Source of the DNA: Cryptomeria japonica
Taxonomy: Eukaryota; Streptophyta; Pinopsida; Cupressales; Cupressaceae
Reading direction: 5' to 3'
DNA: 64,000 nucleotides
NCBI RefSeq assembly: GCF_030272615.1
Contig: NC_081406.1
Span: 111,877,783-111,941,782, forward strand
The notes under the pieces: generated by a model
Databases searched by the model: none
What the model was told of the DNA's origin: nothing
Seen by the model: only the letters and a program-made list of their open reading frames with translations
Translations under genes and position numbers: made by a program
In this document: in pieces, positions 44,647-56,624 of the stretch
Layout of the letters: each line of letters starts with the position of its first letter
Numbering within the stretch: the stretch's first letter is position 1

Positions 44647-46590
44647 GAGTGATTGGGTGTGGTTCAGTCGCGAGAGAGATTTCCAAGATCGTGGTCATTG
44701 ATACCGCGGTTGACCCGGGCTGATCTGGATATCATCGAGAGATGTGGGTTGACCTCCTTATTAGATATGCCTTGGTTCACTGTGAACTGGGGGCTACTGA
44801 CAACATTGGTAGAGAGGTGGCATAGCGACACGAACACCTTTCATTTTGCTACTTGAGAGATGACAGTCACACTAGAGGACTATTACAGGACCCTGCAGAT
44901 TCCCATAGTAGGTGCACTATTACCGTATGAGCAGTCGGAGGAGGGTGGTACAGAGGCACTGCGTCGCATCTTCCACGACAAGACAATCTGTGGTTATGAG
45001 ATCCCGCGGCAGGAGTTCTTAGACCTGGATTATGCACCCCTTCCATCTGTACTAGCAAGGTTTATTGGTGGATTCCTTTGTCTTGATCATAGGTCAAAGG
45101 GACTCTCTATGGGATGGGGGCTGGTATTGGAGGAGATGGTCACACAGGGCCGGAGGTTTTCATGGGGATCAGCTATGCTGGCCCATCTGTACAGGGGCTT
45201 ACATGAGGTGGTATACCTTGGTTACGGCAATTTGTCAGCTGGCGTGACACTATTACAAGTATGGTGCTAGGAGCACATTCCAACGGCGAGGCCATTAGTA
45301 GACAGAGATAGGCCCATTGGAGCGGCATATGCCTATGGATACAGGGGTCTAGTTGTTTAGCGCAAGCTGGGCAAGCTAGAGCATTGGAGGAGAGTACTCG
45401 ATGATATTGATATGGTCACATGGCGACCGTATACAGGATGCGAGGTGTGGGCAGAGGACGGGCTGGAGATGCCCTTTATTTTTATGACCAAATACCTGAT
45501 CGGGAGGACCCCGTTTGTTATAGAGAGGTTTGTGGTGACCTGAGTTTTGAGATAGTTTGGTCGCCAGCAAGGTATTCTGTAGGGAGCTTGCCTATATGCA
45601 TGGCGGAGGCAGGATGTAACCGATTGGGGCCCGACCATTGATAGCACAGTGGTGGTGGAGAAGTTTGTCGGGTTGGCAGGGTAGATATGGGATTATGCCT
45701 TGGAGATTATGGATGCAGGCATGACCGATGAGTTTGCTAGATTGTTTGTTGTGCGGGCGATGGCCAGGATATCGGATCCGGAGGAGATGTGACCATCTTT
45801 TCATTCTGATGATGAGGAGGGAGAGGGAGCTGATGATGATGATGGAGAGGATGGAGGAGGACGACGAGGGAGAGGAGTCAGAGGGAGATGGGGAGAGAGA
45901 GGGAGGAGAGGAGATAGGGGTGTGGAGAGAACGATGAGACAAGGGGTGATAGACAGGGGGAGAGGTGGATTGGCTATTGGAGCCGGTGGAGAGGGGAGAG
46001 TGGGGGAGGTGTTAGCTGCAGTGGGGGGTACTGATGAGGTGAGGCGACCAGCGCAGAGGAGGAGGACAGATGTGCTCCCACCCCTAGCACCGAGGACAGG
46101 CAGAGTGGGAGGGGTTGCCCCTGCACAGGTACCGCTATGGGTTTGGGTCCCTACACATGTTGAGGATGCTCAGATTCGGACCCTACAGGTGACTATACAG
46201 CAGCTGCAGGCATAGGTTTTGACATATCAACGGCAGATTGTGCAGTTGACTACTGAGCGAGATATGGAGATAGAGCAAAGAGGGCGAGCGGAGGAGCTGG
46301 TATCTAGTATGCAGAGAGCAGCGGCGGGTGGCCCGATGAGAGACACCCTGAGAGAGCTAGCATTGAGAGCTCAGGAGGCAGAGTACTATCGGCGGCACTA
46401 TGAGGCGGCGATACCCAGGGATCGTCGAGTACAGAGCTTTGCACAGTCGAGATCTAGTCGATCTCGAGATACTGGGTCGCGGTCTGAGAGCCGAGGGGTT
46501 ATAGGGCCACCGAGACAGGACCCTCCTAGAGATCCAGGGGCGGGGACATCTGGAGCTAGACCGTCTCCGTCAGGGGATAGTCATACTTGA
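44647..46590 (+). pseudogene. Tat-2 antisense plant mobile domain (PMD) gene, decayed
   Basis: One frame can be followed for about 648 codons with no frameshift. The PMD includes LTRADLDIIERCGLTSLLDMP, TLVERWHSDTNTFHFA, EMTVTLEDYYRTLQIPI, WGSAMLAHLYRGLHEV and TLLQVW. An Asp/Glu then Arg/Gly-rich region follows (about 45790-46000). The C-terminal part has a coiled-coil-like TLQVTIQQLQA and QRGRAEELVSSMQRA, and an Arg/Ser tail (SRSSRSRDTGSRSESRG). About ten in-frame stops (for example 44854, 45268, 45358, 45541, 45793, 46213) are TGA or TAG, as expected from CGA, CAG or TGG transitions. It is opposite to Tat-2 pol, as in Tat-1, but has no counterpart of Tat-1 intron 2. Confidence 0.82.
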
Positions 46591-46678
46591 GAGACGTGGT
46601 CTCTGTTGTATTTTTGATCATTTGTAGTCTTTGTACTGGACACGATGTTGATACATTTTGTACATTTTGATCATTTTT

Positions 46679-46713
<35 letters not shown>

Positions 46714-47936
46714 GACACCATTTTCTTTGATCATGTGGTGTGTTTATATGGATGCATGTGATGTGGGTTATTTATTTATGATGATGCAATGCTTAAAGAT
46801 ATGATATAATGTATGATGCAGGATGTATGCCTTTATATGTTGTGAGATGTATCTTGAAAATGAGATATATGATTTGATATGCAACTAAATGTAAAATGAT
46901 ATGCAACTACGTTAAAATGATATGTAAGTAATTGTAAAATGGTATGCAGCTAATTGTAAAATGATATGCAATTATGTTTTTGGTAGCATCCTCATTCTGT
47001 ATTTGCCATCCGATATACCCATATGTTGTTTTCTTTCTTTGGAGGTATCATCATTGAGCATTGATTTGTTTAGGATATGTTGAAAATTTATACAAGCATA
47101 ATGGTATAATTGAACCATAATGACTTGAGAAAAATTTACATGATATTTGATTTTGAAAGATAGCACAAGCATCAAGGTATAATTGAACCAGGATGACCTG
47201 AGTGCGTATTGCGTAAACAGACAAGATTAAATCATTTGTATGCATGAAGTGGAATCAGGCCTTCAGTGATATTTGATGTATCACGTCTCGAGGCAAGTAT
47301 TCACACAATACAAGTGATCGCCTCCTAGACAAAAGACTAAGAAAATATTGGAAGTTCCTTATGATCTCTAGCTTCGAAGCATTTAGTGAGAAAAGGAAGA
47401 GAATCCAATAATTCAAAAAGTTCAAAATGCAAAACTAGTCAAGATTTTTATGTGATAATGCAACATTTAGTACTTCAGAAAATCATCCATCCTTGGTATT
47501 TTTGTGAATTGTTTTGCTTTCAGATGAAGCATAGTTTTTGGTTGTTGGATGTCATGCTTTTGAGTTTTGCAAATAGCTTTGATGTCTTGAATGTTTGCAA
47601 TATTTAGATGATTGGAATGCCCCTAGCTGAGTGTGCCTCTTGATGTGAATATGTATAGTGATTTCCAAGTCATGGTGGATTTGTGGTAAGAGGATATATA
47701 TGGATAAACCAGGAAAGTGACTACGCTAAGTATGTCCTGAATGGATATTTGCTAAGTGTAGGGCGATGGCCGATAGTGTTTGTATGGATAAAATGGTATG
47801 GAGATAGATAGAGGAGCCATTCTTTCACAAGAGCGCCTGTTTACCAAGTTTTCACCATTTTCTTTTATTGTACTTTATGTTATTGCTTTTTCTGGATTTT
47901 TTTTTTTTTTTCGGTTTTTTCCGTGCACTAGGCTTC
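46591..47936. other. Gap between the convergent Tat-2 PMD gene and integrase
   Basis: Non-coding, A+T-rich, and the counterpart of 13067-13669 in Tat-1. It has an (AT)n microsatellite at 46682-46712 and short repeats of 'aaatgatatgcaactaa' at 46880-46975. Confidence 0.65.
46682..46712. repeat. (AT)n microsatellite
   Basis: About 15 uninterrupted AT dinucleotides. Confidence 0.95.
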
Positions 47937-49080
47937 TTAAGTGTAGTACTTTTTTAGATGAATGTTTTTAGTTGGTTCATCGAGCACATCTCCTTCTGAA
48001 GTTGTTAGCTGATAGGCACCTGATCCATAGACAGAGATGATAACATAGGGACCCAACCAGTTAGGTTCAAATTTCCCATCCTTTTCTCAATCTTGTTGAT
48101 TTCTTGGATTTTCTTTGAGGACTAGGTCACCAATTTTGAAGTTGCGGGGGATGACCTTGTGATTGTAGCTCCTGCACATGCATTGTTGATATGCTTTGAA
48201 ATGAGTATAAGCATGTTGACATCTTTCATCTAATAGTTCAAGTTCTTGCAGTCGGTTAACTCGATACTCTTCATCTGGTATTAAGCATTTCAAAGAGACT
48301 CTGAGAGATGGGATTTCTACTTCTAGGGGTAAAATGGTTTCTGATCCATATACCAATGAGTATGGTGTTGCTCCTGTAGGTGTGCGGATGCTGGTTCTGT
48401 ATGCCCAAAGTGCTGGATTGAGTTGTACGTGCCAATCTTTGTCTGCATCATTCATTGTTTTCTTGAGGATTTTCAGTATAGTTTTGTTAGATGCTTCCGC
48501 TTGACCATTTCCCTGTGGGTAGTATGGTGTAGAGAACTTATGTTGGATTTTGAATTTTTCACATAGTTCTTGGACATCTTGGTTTTTGAAAGGTCGTCCA
48601 TTATCTCTAATGATTGAACTTGGAATACCATATCTACAGATCAGATAATTTAGGATAAAAGAGGCAATTTGTTTCCCAGTCACTGTGGTCATGGGAACTG
48701 CTTCTATCCATTTGGTAAAGTACTATGTTGCAGTTATAATGAACTTGTGTCCATTTGAAGATGAAGGATGAATTTTTCCAACTAAGTCTAGTCCCCACTA
48801 ACAAAAGGGCCAGGATGTTGTAAATGGATGCAGTTCCTGTGCTAGTGCATGTATCAAATTGCCATGGATCTGGCATTTAGGACATTTCTTGGCAAAGTGA
48901 TATGAGTCTTTCTCCATTGTAGGCCAGTAGTATCCCATCCGTAGAAGCTTTTTAGCAAGAGTAGTACCACTTGAATGTGTGCCACAAATACCTTCATGAA
49001 GCTTGTGTAAAGCAGAATCGAAATCATTACGATCAAGGCAATGAAGAAGAGTACCATCTAGACCTCGACGATACAAAGTA
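47937..49080 (-). pseudogene. Tat-2 integrase
   Basis: The zinc domain has HEGICGTHSSGTTLAKKLLRMG and CPKCQIHGN (about 48990-48860). The core has WGLDLVGKIHP (D), IIRDNGRPFKNQDV (D) and YYPQGNGQAEASNK (E). The C-terminus has IGDLVLKENPRNQQD, a TGA (about 48086), FEPNW.GPYV and ends HLKKYYT with TAA at 47937. Further TAG stops lie near 48799 and 48720. It is of the same type as the Tat-1 integrase, without a chromodomain. Confidence 0.88.
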
Positions 49081-49739
49081 TCAACGGTAAGGGTGTAACG
49101 GAAAGCTTGTCGGATAAAGTTACGTTTTTGGTTACGGGATTGGTCAATTGGTAAGATATTGTGCTTGAGGTAGTCGTATATTGGTCCATATAGTGGAGAA
49201 TCTAAACCAGTCAAGGCATAGATGACTTGGGATTCAGAGTGGTCATAGGCTGGGGAGAACAGTTGCTCTACCAAGAACTCGTAACGACTTTGTTGCTCTG
49301 GAATTTGTAGTAATGAAGTGATGGTAGCCATTGCATCGGCTGCTTTGTTATTCAATCTTGGTATTTTCTCGAAGATGATGTGCACAAAGTACTGTTTGAA
49401 GTCATCCACCATTCGCTTATAGGGTAGTAGTTTGTCATCCTTTGTTTGATAGTGGTTGTTGATTTGATTGATGACTAGTTGTGAGTCTCCATAGACTTTT
49501 AACTCTATGATTTTCCATTCTACGGCCATTTTGATGCCTATAACTAATGCCTCATATTCAGCCACATTATTGGTGCAGGGAAACATAAGCCTAAATGATC
49601 TTGGTATAGTGTGTCCTTCAGGAGTGATGAACAAAATGCCAGCACCCGAACCATGTTGTGTATAGGATTCGTCAAAGTATAGGGTCCATTGTTTGGTAGA
49701 AAGAGCAAGAACGTCCCTGTCTAGAAATTCAATCTCCAT
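49081..49739 (-). pseudogene. Tat-2 second RNase H (aRNH)
   Basis: Motifs are WTLYFDESYTQHGSGAGILF (D), NNVAEYEALVIGIKMAVEW (E), VYGDSQLVINQI (D) and LNNKAADAMATI (D). The domain is a copy of the Tat-1 aRNH and again lies between RT-RNase H and integrase. This domain is itself open; breaks lie on both sides. Confidence 0.88.
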
Positions 49740-51446
49740 GGTGTGTTTGACTGGTAGCGGTGCTTCAACCAGCTGATCTGCAATTGCTTGTCCTTTGATG
49801 GCTCATCTTTCTGTGTATTGAATGTTGAATTCACTAAGAATCATGACCCATTTAGCCAATCGGCCTGTAAGAGCTACCTTGCTGAGTAGATATTTGAGAG
49901 GATTAATTTTTGCGACTAGCTTAATGGTGTGTGCTAGCATATAATGTCGGAACTTCTGAGATGCAAAGACCACTGTTAGGAAAGCCTTTTCAATGAATGT
50001 ATAGTTGAGTTCATAGCCATTCAATGTCCTACTGATATAATATATGGCTCTTTCCTTTCCTTGTTGATCTTCTTGTGCCAATAGTGCCCCCAGTGATATA
50101 TCTGTTGTTGAGATATATAGGATAAGTGGCTTTCCTATGACTGGTGGTATGAGAACTGGTGGATTCATCAGCTACTGTTTGATTTGGTAAAAAAATTCTG
50201 CACACTTGGTCTCCCATTTGAATGGTACATTTTTGTATAGTAAATGGTTAAATGGTAGACTTTTATCTGCTATTTGAGCGATGAATCGCCTGATTGATTG
50301 AAGTCATCCTTGTAAAGATCTGAGTTGACTGATATTCTGTGGTGGTGGCATGTCCATAATGGCTTGTACCTTTGCTGGATCTACTTTGATACCTTTAGCT
50401 GAGACTATATAGCCTAGTAACTTGCCTGATGTAACCCCGAAGACACACTTCTTAGGGTTGAGCCGGACTTGGAATTTCTCCAGTCAATCAAATATCTTTG
50501 TTAGGATGCTGAGATGTTCCGCTCTGGTAAAGGATTTAGCGAGTAAATCATCCACATAGTCTTCCATAAACGTGTGCATCATGTCATGGAGTATTGTTGT
50601 CATTGCTCTTTGATAAGTGGCCCCTGCATTCTTTAAGCCAAAAGGCATAACATTCCAACAGTGCGTTCCCCAAGGACAGGTGAATGCGGTTTTATCTTGA
50701 TCTTCTGAAGCGATTTTGATTTGATTATAGCCTGAGAAACCGTCCATTAGTGAGAGCATTGCATGGCCTATTGTGAGATCTACAATTATGTCAATACTGG
50801 GCAGAGGAAAGTCATCTTTTGGACAAGCTTTGTTGACGTCTTTGAAGTCAGTGCATATTCTGATACTACCATCTGGTTTTGATATTGGAACAATGTTGGA
50901 AATCCATTCTGCATAGTCAATGGGTTGGATGAATCCGACATCTAATAGTTTCTTTAGTTTAGTTTTGACCATGAGTGCCACCTGTGGATTCATCTTTCGT
51001 AGATTTTGCTTGACTGGTTCAACTCCTGAAGAGATGGACAAGTGATGCATGATTAAGTGTGGATCCACTCCAGGCATATCAGCATATGACCAAGCAAAGT
51101 TAATTTGTTGTTCTTTAAAGAAAATGATGAATGTTGATCTTTCTTCCTCTGTCAGAGATTCTACAAGGTGTAGGTTTCTGACTGTTTCTATGGTACCAAT
51201 GTTGATTGATTGAGTGGGATCACTCAATATGGGTGATTGCTCATGAAAGTGCTCAGGAAGAGTGTTAAGTCTCCCATCGTTAGGTGCCTTAAAAAGGTTT
51301 TCACCCTCCGATGCGTCCTTTATTTTTACTTTTTTGTGATCCAGAACTGCCATTGACTGGTTTTCAGCATTAGATCTTTTACTTGGTCCATTTTTGTGAC
51401 TGAGACTTGGCACTCCCTGGTTTGCGGACATCGTTACTTTGTTCAT
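49740..51446 (-). pseudogene. Tat-2 reverse transcriptase and first RNase H
   Basis: The RT reads NQLNFAWSYADMPGVDP-like text, then FIQPIDYAEWISNIV, RICTDFKDVNKACPKDDFPLP, LMDGFSGYNQIKIA, MPFGLKNAGATYQRAM and the catalytic MEDYVDDLLAKS. Stops lie near 50483 and 50310. RNase H follows (50168-49803) with LILYISTTDISLGALLAQED, AIYYISRTLNGYELNYTFIE and GRLAKWVMILSEF. The frame differs from that of gag-protease, with a 68-nt overlap at 51379-51446. Confidence 0.88.
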
Positions 51447-52671
51447 TGGTAGAGCCTATTTCCGGATTTACGGTACATAGGTAATGGATAATAGATTCAT
51501 CATCTAGGAAAATTGGTATATCATGGATTTCAGGTTCATCCCAATCGATGAGGTCAGGAAAGACAAGCGGTAAGGAATCGTTAGGTGGATCAAGTTCGGC
51601 TACTGTGAGTGTTAGGACAGAGTTTTCATCGTGATTGTTCTTGGTTTTAAAGAAGTCTAGGATTTTGTCGGGGTCTTCGATGGTATTATCTTCCACATAG
51701 ACTTGTTCATAATGTTTTTGTTCACTTTCCCCGATGTCATAGATATTCTGCGGTCCAAATTCAAGAGGTCTATCTTCTGCGTTATGTTCTTCTTGAGAAA
51801 GGGATACGGAATCAGTATCATCAGGGATATCTGTAGTAGCATTGGAACAGGTACCCCATTCATATTCATTGGAATCAGTCTCAGAGGCATCATCCCATAT
51901 TCTATCAGTGTTGTAAACTGGTATGTTGTATGGTGAAAACAAATCTTTGATGATAGATACCATTTTGATAGCTATTGTTGATTCTGTGTCAGATCCGTCT
52001 TCTATTTTCTGTATTTGTTCATAGACTGTGCTTCCTCAGGAAGGAATAATGGTATCCGAAGATGATATTATTTGTTCTTGAGATATTGGTGTTTGAATAT
52101 GAGCTATTGCTGCAGATATGGCCCTTTTGTGTTTTAGAAGCTTTTCCTGATGTAATTTCTGATCTTGACGTTCCTGTGCCTTGCGGATTGTTTCTACTAA
52201 TTCAAAGAGTGCTTCCTGCCAAGATTCTTCTTTGTACTTCTTCTTTACTTTCCATTGAGGTTTTGTAATTAGGTGGGGTGGCCTTTTTAATAAGAAAGTG
52301 AGCTCACAACCCAATCCTGCTTTGTTTCCATTGGGTTGTGAAGGAAGATCTATAGGTTCAGTGACTCCTTCTTTGCGTTTCCCAGTAGGTCCTTTACCAT
52401 CATATCCCATTCGCTGCATGATTAAGTATCCTTTTCCATATAGGTGCGTAGGTAGAACAATGTCCAGGGCAGCTGCTCTATTATCTTCTTTCTCATCTTT
52501 GTATAACCAGCTAAGAACATCCTTGTCTTCTGATTCATGTGCTAGAGTGCCCAATTGGATAAAGGTACCATCAAATTTGGTGATGGGCTGAGTGACCAGA
52601 TGTGTTGATGTAGTAGGCAATCCATGAGATCTAGGTGATGTTGGCAATTTGGCCAAACATAAAGGCTCCAA
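51379..52671 (-). pseudogene. Tat-2 linker with G-patch-like segment
   Basis: Two open stretches (52671-52036 and 51963-51379) lie in the gag-protease frame. At about 52430-52340 they encode GKGYLIMQRMGYDGKGPTG then EGVTEPIDLP, a G-patch-like segment as in Tat-1 and E. The rest is acidic and poorly conserved. The lineage usually keeps such a linker between protease and RT. Confidence 0.7.
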
Positions 52672-52674
52672 AGA

Positions 52675-53400
52675 CTATTCTCCCATACCTTGGTCTTTGA
52701 TTTGCATTTTCTGTTTGAAGTCTTCAAATAATGAGTTGGACTTTGCTGATGTTAAAGATCGTTGTTTCTCTCTATTATGAGGAACCAAACTGTCTTGGGC
52801 TGCCCCCATTGCATTACAATGTTGAAATAGATTGTGATCGGCAGATATGGAGACTTCTTGTCTGTCATAAGGAAATTTGACACACTGGTGATATGTAGAA
52901 GGTATTGCTTGCATTTCATGTATCCAGGGTCGCCCTAACAAAATATTGTAGGTAAGATCTATGTCCAAGACCTGACATATAGTATCTTTTTGCACCAGTC
53001 CCACTTGAATAGGTAATATCATAGTTCCTTTAGAGGACCTTTCCTCATCATCATATGCCTTTATAGTAATTTTCTTGCAAGGATCAATAAAATCTTCTGA
53101 GAAGCCTAATGCACGGATAAGCTTTAAAGTACATATATTAAGTCCGGCTCCTCCATCTATTAAGACTCTTTTTACTTGGTGTTTGCAAACAATGACTTTG
53201 ATATGTAGAGGAGTATTATGTGGATGGCTCAAGGAAGCATCGTCATGTTCTGAGAAGGTGAGGTTATGAGGTCCTGTCATATGGGCAACCATAGCTTGAA
53301 ATCTGTCTATATCCAGATTTTGAGGTACATTAGTTTCCAATAGCACTTGTTCCAATATGTCTTTGTGCTTTGGTGATAGTTTCAGCAATTCTAGTATAGA
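52675..53400 (-). pseudogene. Tat-2 aspartic protease
   Basis: The open stretch 53388-52675 begins in LKLSPKHKDILEQVL. The protease has VKRVLIDGGAGLNICTLK as active site, ITIKAYDDEERSSKGTMILP, and the C-terminal YNILLGRPWIHEM box. The residues look intact. TAG at 52672 separates it from the linker. Confidence 0.85.
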
Positions 53401-55392
53401 TATCTAAGTTGGAGTTTTGCGTAGTTGGCTAATCAAGTCATATTGGATTTTTGGTGTGGTAGTTGTAGGTGACGTATGTCCTTTTAAGACATATTTCTAA
53501 GTTCGGGTTGTTACATTGACATATTCATGATCACGCTTATCTCGGATGGTGATGACATTTACTTGATGATCTTCAGTTGATATGTGATTTATGGTGTTGT
53601 TGTAGATATGGTTGATACGAGCTCCGCGTGGATCGTTTGAGGTTGAAGCTCCATCTTTGTTATAATTTGGAAGAGGATTTTTAAAGGCTCCATGATCACC
53701 ATTTGTTATGAGACCATCTACTGTTAAGTCACCTCGATCAATCATATCTTGCACCACGTGTTTTAACCTCATGCAATTGTTCGTCTGATGACCCTTGTTA
53801 CGATGATAATCACAATAGTGTGAATCATTCCACCAAGGTGGTTTGATTTGAGGTTCATAGTTGCTAATTGGAGGCAAGGAAAGAATCTTGTGTGCCAAAA
53901 GTTCTCTGAATTCCAATTCTAGTGATTTCCCTAGTGGTGTGAAGATACGCTTTTGGAAATTGTTTGTGTTGTTGTGTGAATTGTTGTTAGGTCCTGGATT
54001 CATGTTTTTGCTTTGAGTATCATTGGTGTTGTTTGTGTTGAGTTGTCCTTGATCAGTGTTTGGTGCATATGTGTTAGCATTTGGATTAGCATTCTTAGGA
54101 TTTTTCGTGTTTTGAGGATTTCCGGACAATGCGAGCACTAGTTGCTTAGATTTGGGATCATGTGTTTCATTGTTGCCTTTGTTTTTGTTTCGAGTCCAAA
54201 ATCAAGATTTGTCGAGGTTGGTGTTGTTCTGGTTATTGTAGTTTGATGAGTTTGTTCCTTCCTTGTAGAATTTGAGTGTTCCCTTTTTGACACATGCTTC
54301 CTCTACTCAAATGCCATTTTCAATCAATTTAGCGAAAGATGGTATGCATTGAAGTTTTAGTCTGTAACTCATTTCACCATTCAAGTTATCGATGAAGATT
54401 TCCATTTTCTCCTTTTCGGGAATATCTCAAGGATATCTGGATACCATATGTCACCAGCGTTGAAGGAACATCATGAATGTTTCGTTGTTCTTTTGTTTGG
54501 TGTTGCAAACATCTAGCATGGTTATGGCATGTTGGATGTTATAGGAATATTGGGTTATGAATTTGTTAACCAATTCATCAAATGACCTGACAGGTGGTGT
54601 AATTTTGGATAACCATTCCATTGTTTTCCCTCCCAAGCTTCTTGGGAATAACCTCATCAAATAGGTGTCATCATGAGCAAATTCAAGGCTGATGGTGCAA
54701 AATTTTCGAACATGATCTTGGGGATCACTTTTCCCATCATATTTATCAAATTTAGGAACATCTGATTTGGGAGGAAAAGGTACCATGTTCAATCTTCTGT
54801 CAAATGGATAAGGACAGATTTCATTTAAAGAGTATCGCACTGTTGTCCCTTGTTGCATATCTTGTATTTGCCTTTGCAACATTTGCATTTGTTGAGTAAG
54901 GGCAGCCAAAGGTATATTGTCTTGTCGAGGGAAAAGTTCTTCCCTTGTATTTGTTCTCAGCTAAAAAGGTATGGTAAATGGTATATTTTGCTCTGGAGTT
55001 TCTAGCTCAGGTATATGCATTTCTGGTATGCGTTGTTCTGGAATGTGTTGCTCAGGTATGTGTTGTTCAAAGTTGCGAGTTTCTTCTTCTATTTGTTGTT
55101 CTTGATATGCATATTGTCGAGATCCGGTTTTAAAGATGTTTGTGTCTAAATCTTTGAGAAGTTTAATGCCTTTACTTGTGAGCATGAGTAGGTATTTTTC
55201 TTTGTCATTTTACATGAGCCTTTCGACAAGTATTTGGAATGAGGGGTTTTCCTGACATTCCTAAAGAAGTGCTTCAGAAATTTCAGGTTCTTCTAAGTGT
55301 GGAACTTCAAAAGGGTTTGACAATCTTCGATTCATACTAGACTCGGCGTGTGTCTCGCTTTGTTGGTTTCTTTGAGAGCAAGTAACAGGCAT
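53401..55392 (-). pseudogene. Tat-2 gag
   Basis: The start is the ATG at 55392 (MPVTCSQRNQQ). TAG at 55261 and other stops follow. 55185-54961 holds a short repeat, HIPEQ/RIPEM, in tandem. The capsid block lies at 54909-54451: EICPYPFDRR, DPQDHVRKF, DDTYLMRLFPRSLGG, NTKQKNNETFMMFLQRW. The knuckle-like CDYHRNKGHQTNNC lies at about 53815-53770. All of this stays in one frame, so decay is by stops, not indels. An upstream frame of 150 residues (55846-55394) that ends just before the start has no known domain. Confidence 0.8.
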
Positions 55393-56246
55393 TTTAGTAG
55401 GAACTTTCAGTGATGAAAGGGACAAAATCCTCGTTGATATGTTGTTTCGGGGTGGGTGGTTCTGGTCGAGATGTGTTATAAGTGATACACTCGTCAGGCA
55501 AGAATGCTGGATTGATTTTTCCTCCGCGGTTTATGATTTGATTAAAAGCAGACTTTTGACAGTAAGCTCTTGTCTTCAAGGGTTCTTTGTCAAATTCGTT
55601 GGATTTGTTTTGGATATAACGTTTGACGTGATGAAGGAATACCTGATGAGATTTGAAGAGTTGACAATTGATGTATAAAAACTTGTTTCTCTTGATGAAC
55701 TTGGAAAAACTAGGTTGTTGTTTCTTTAACGTGATGTTACGATAAAGGTTCTTTCTTCTCAGAATATGAGGATTAGTCATACATGAGCGATAAATGGTTT
55801 CCTTCGATTTGTTTGGATTCAGTTGATCTTGTTTGAAAATTTTCAAATCTTACTCTATCAAAGTGAAGGTTTAGATGCCCCTTCACGACAAAGTGTGTCA
55901 AATGATATGGATAAAAGCCTCCCGATATGGAAACTTGATTTGACAACTTGAAAATTTTAAACAAGTGTTTTTGTGAGATAAAATCCGTAAGATGGTAAAG
56001 GATTTTGTTGATACTAATGATGAGGTTTCCAAATTATGATAAGATAGACATGTTTTATCGTGCGATTCGTTTAGGATTTTACAACGTTTGTTTTGACATA
56101 AATTTAGCTCAAGAAATAGTCTTAACGGTTTGTTTTGGCTATTTTGTTTTGATGAAAAATGTTGTTGGTAATGAGAGGCTTTTGAAAATGTTTTCAAAAA
56201 TTTTAAAATTCTTCACTGTTTTGCCCTCTGTTTTTATGTTTTTGAT

Positions 56247-56624
56247 CACGCACTAAAACAGAGACTATATGCGCTACAAAAATTACCCCACACGCTAAAA
56301 TAATAACCACACGCGCTAGGCTGCCCCCAGACACACGCTAAAGTTTTGACTGCTCAAAATTGTTTTCTATTTGTTTTGAAAAATCTATGCGCTACCCTGG
56401 GCCTGCAACGTGCTAACCTGTGAACCTGATGCGCTAATTTTTAGCCTCCACACACTAAACTAATGTTTCCAAGCGCTAGATTGTTTCTCTGATGCGCTAA
56501 ACAATTTCACAATGTTTTGCTTTGAGATGAAACGCTACTATATGGAACCAATGTGCTAATTTGATGTTTGGATGCGCTAACAAAAGTTCCTCATGCGCTA
56601 AGAGGTTGCTTTTATGCGCTAAAC
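56247..56624 (-). repeat. 21-bp-pitch array, core TAGCGCAT, proximal leader
   Basis: On the plus strand about 16 copies of ATGCGCTA or variants (ACGCGCTA, ACACGCTA, ACGTGCTA, AAGCGCTA) occur, most exactly 21 bp apart. The 13-base stretches between cores differ from unit to unit. Read in the element's sense the core is TAGCGCAT. Confidence 0.9.
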
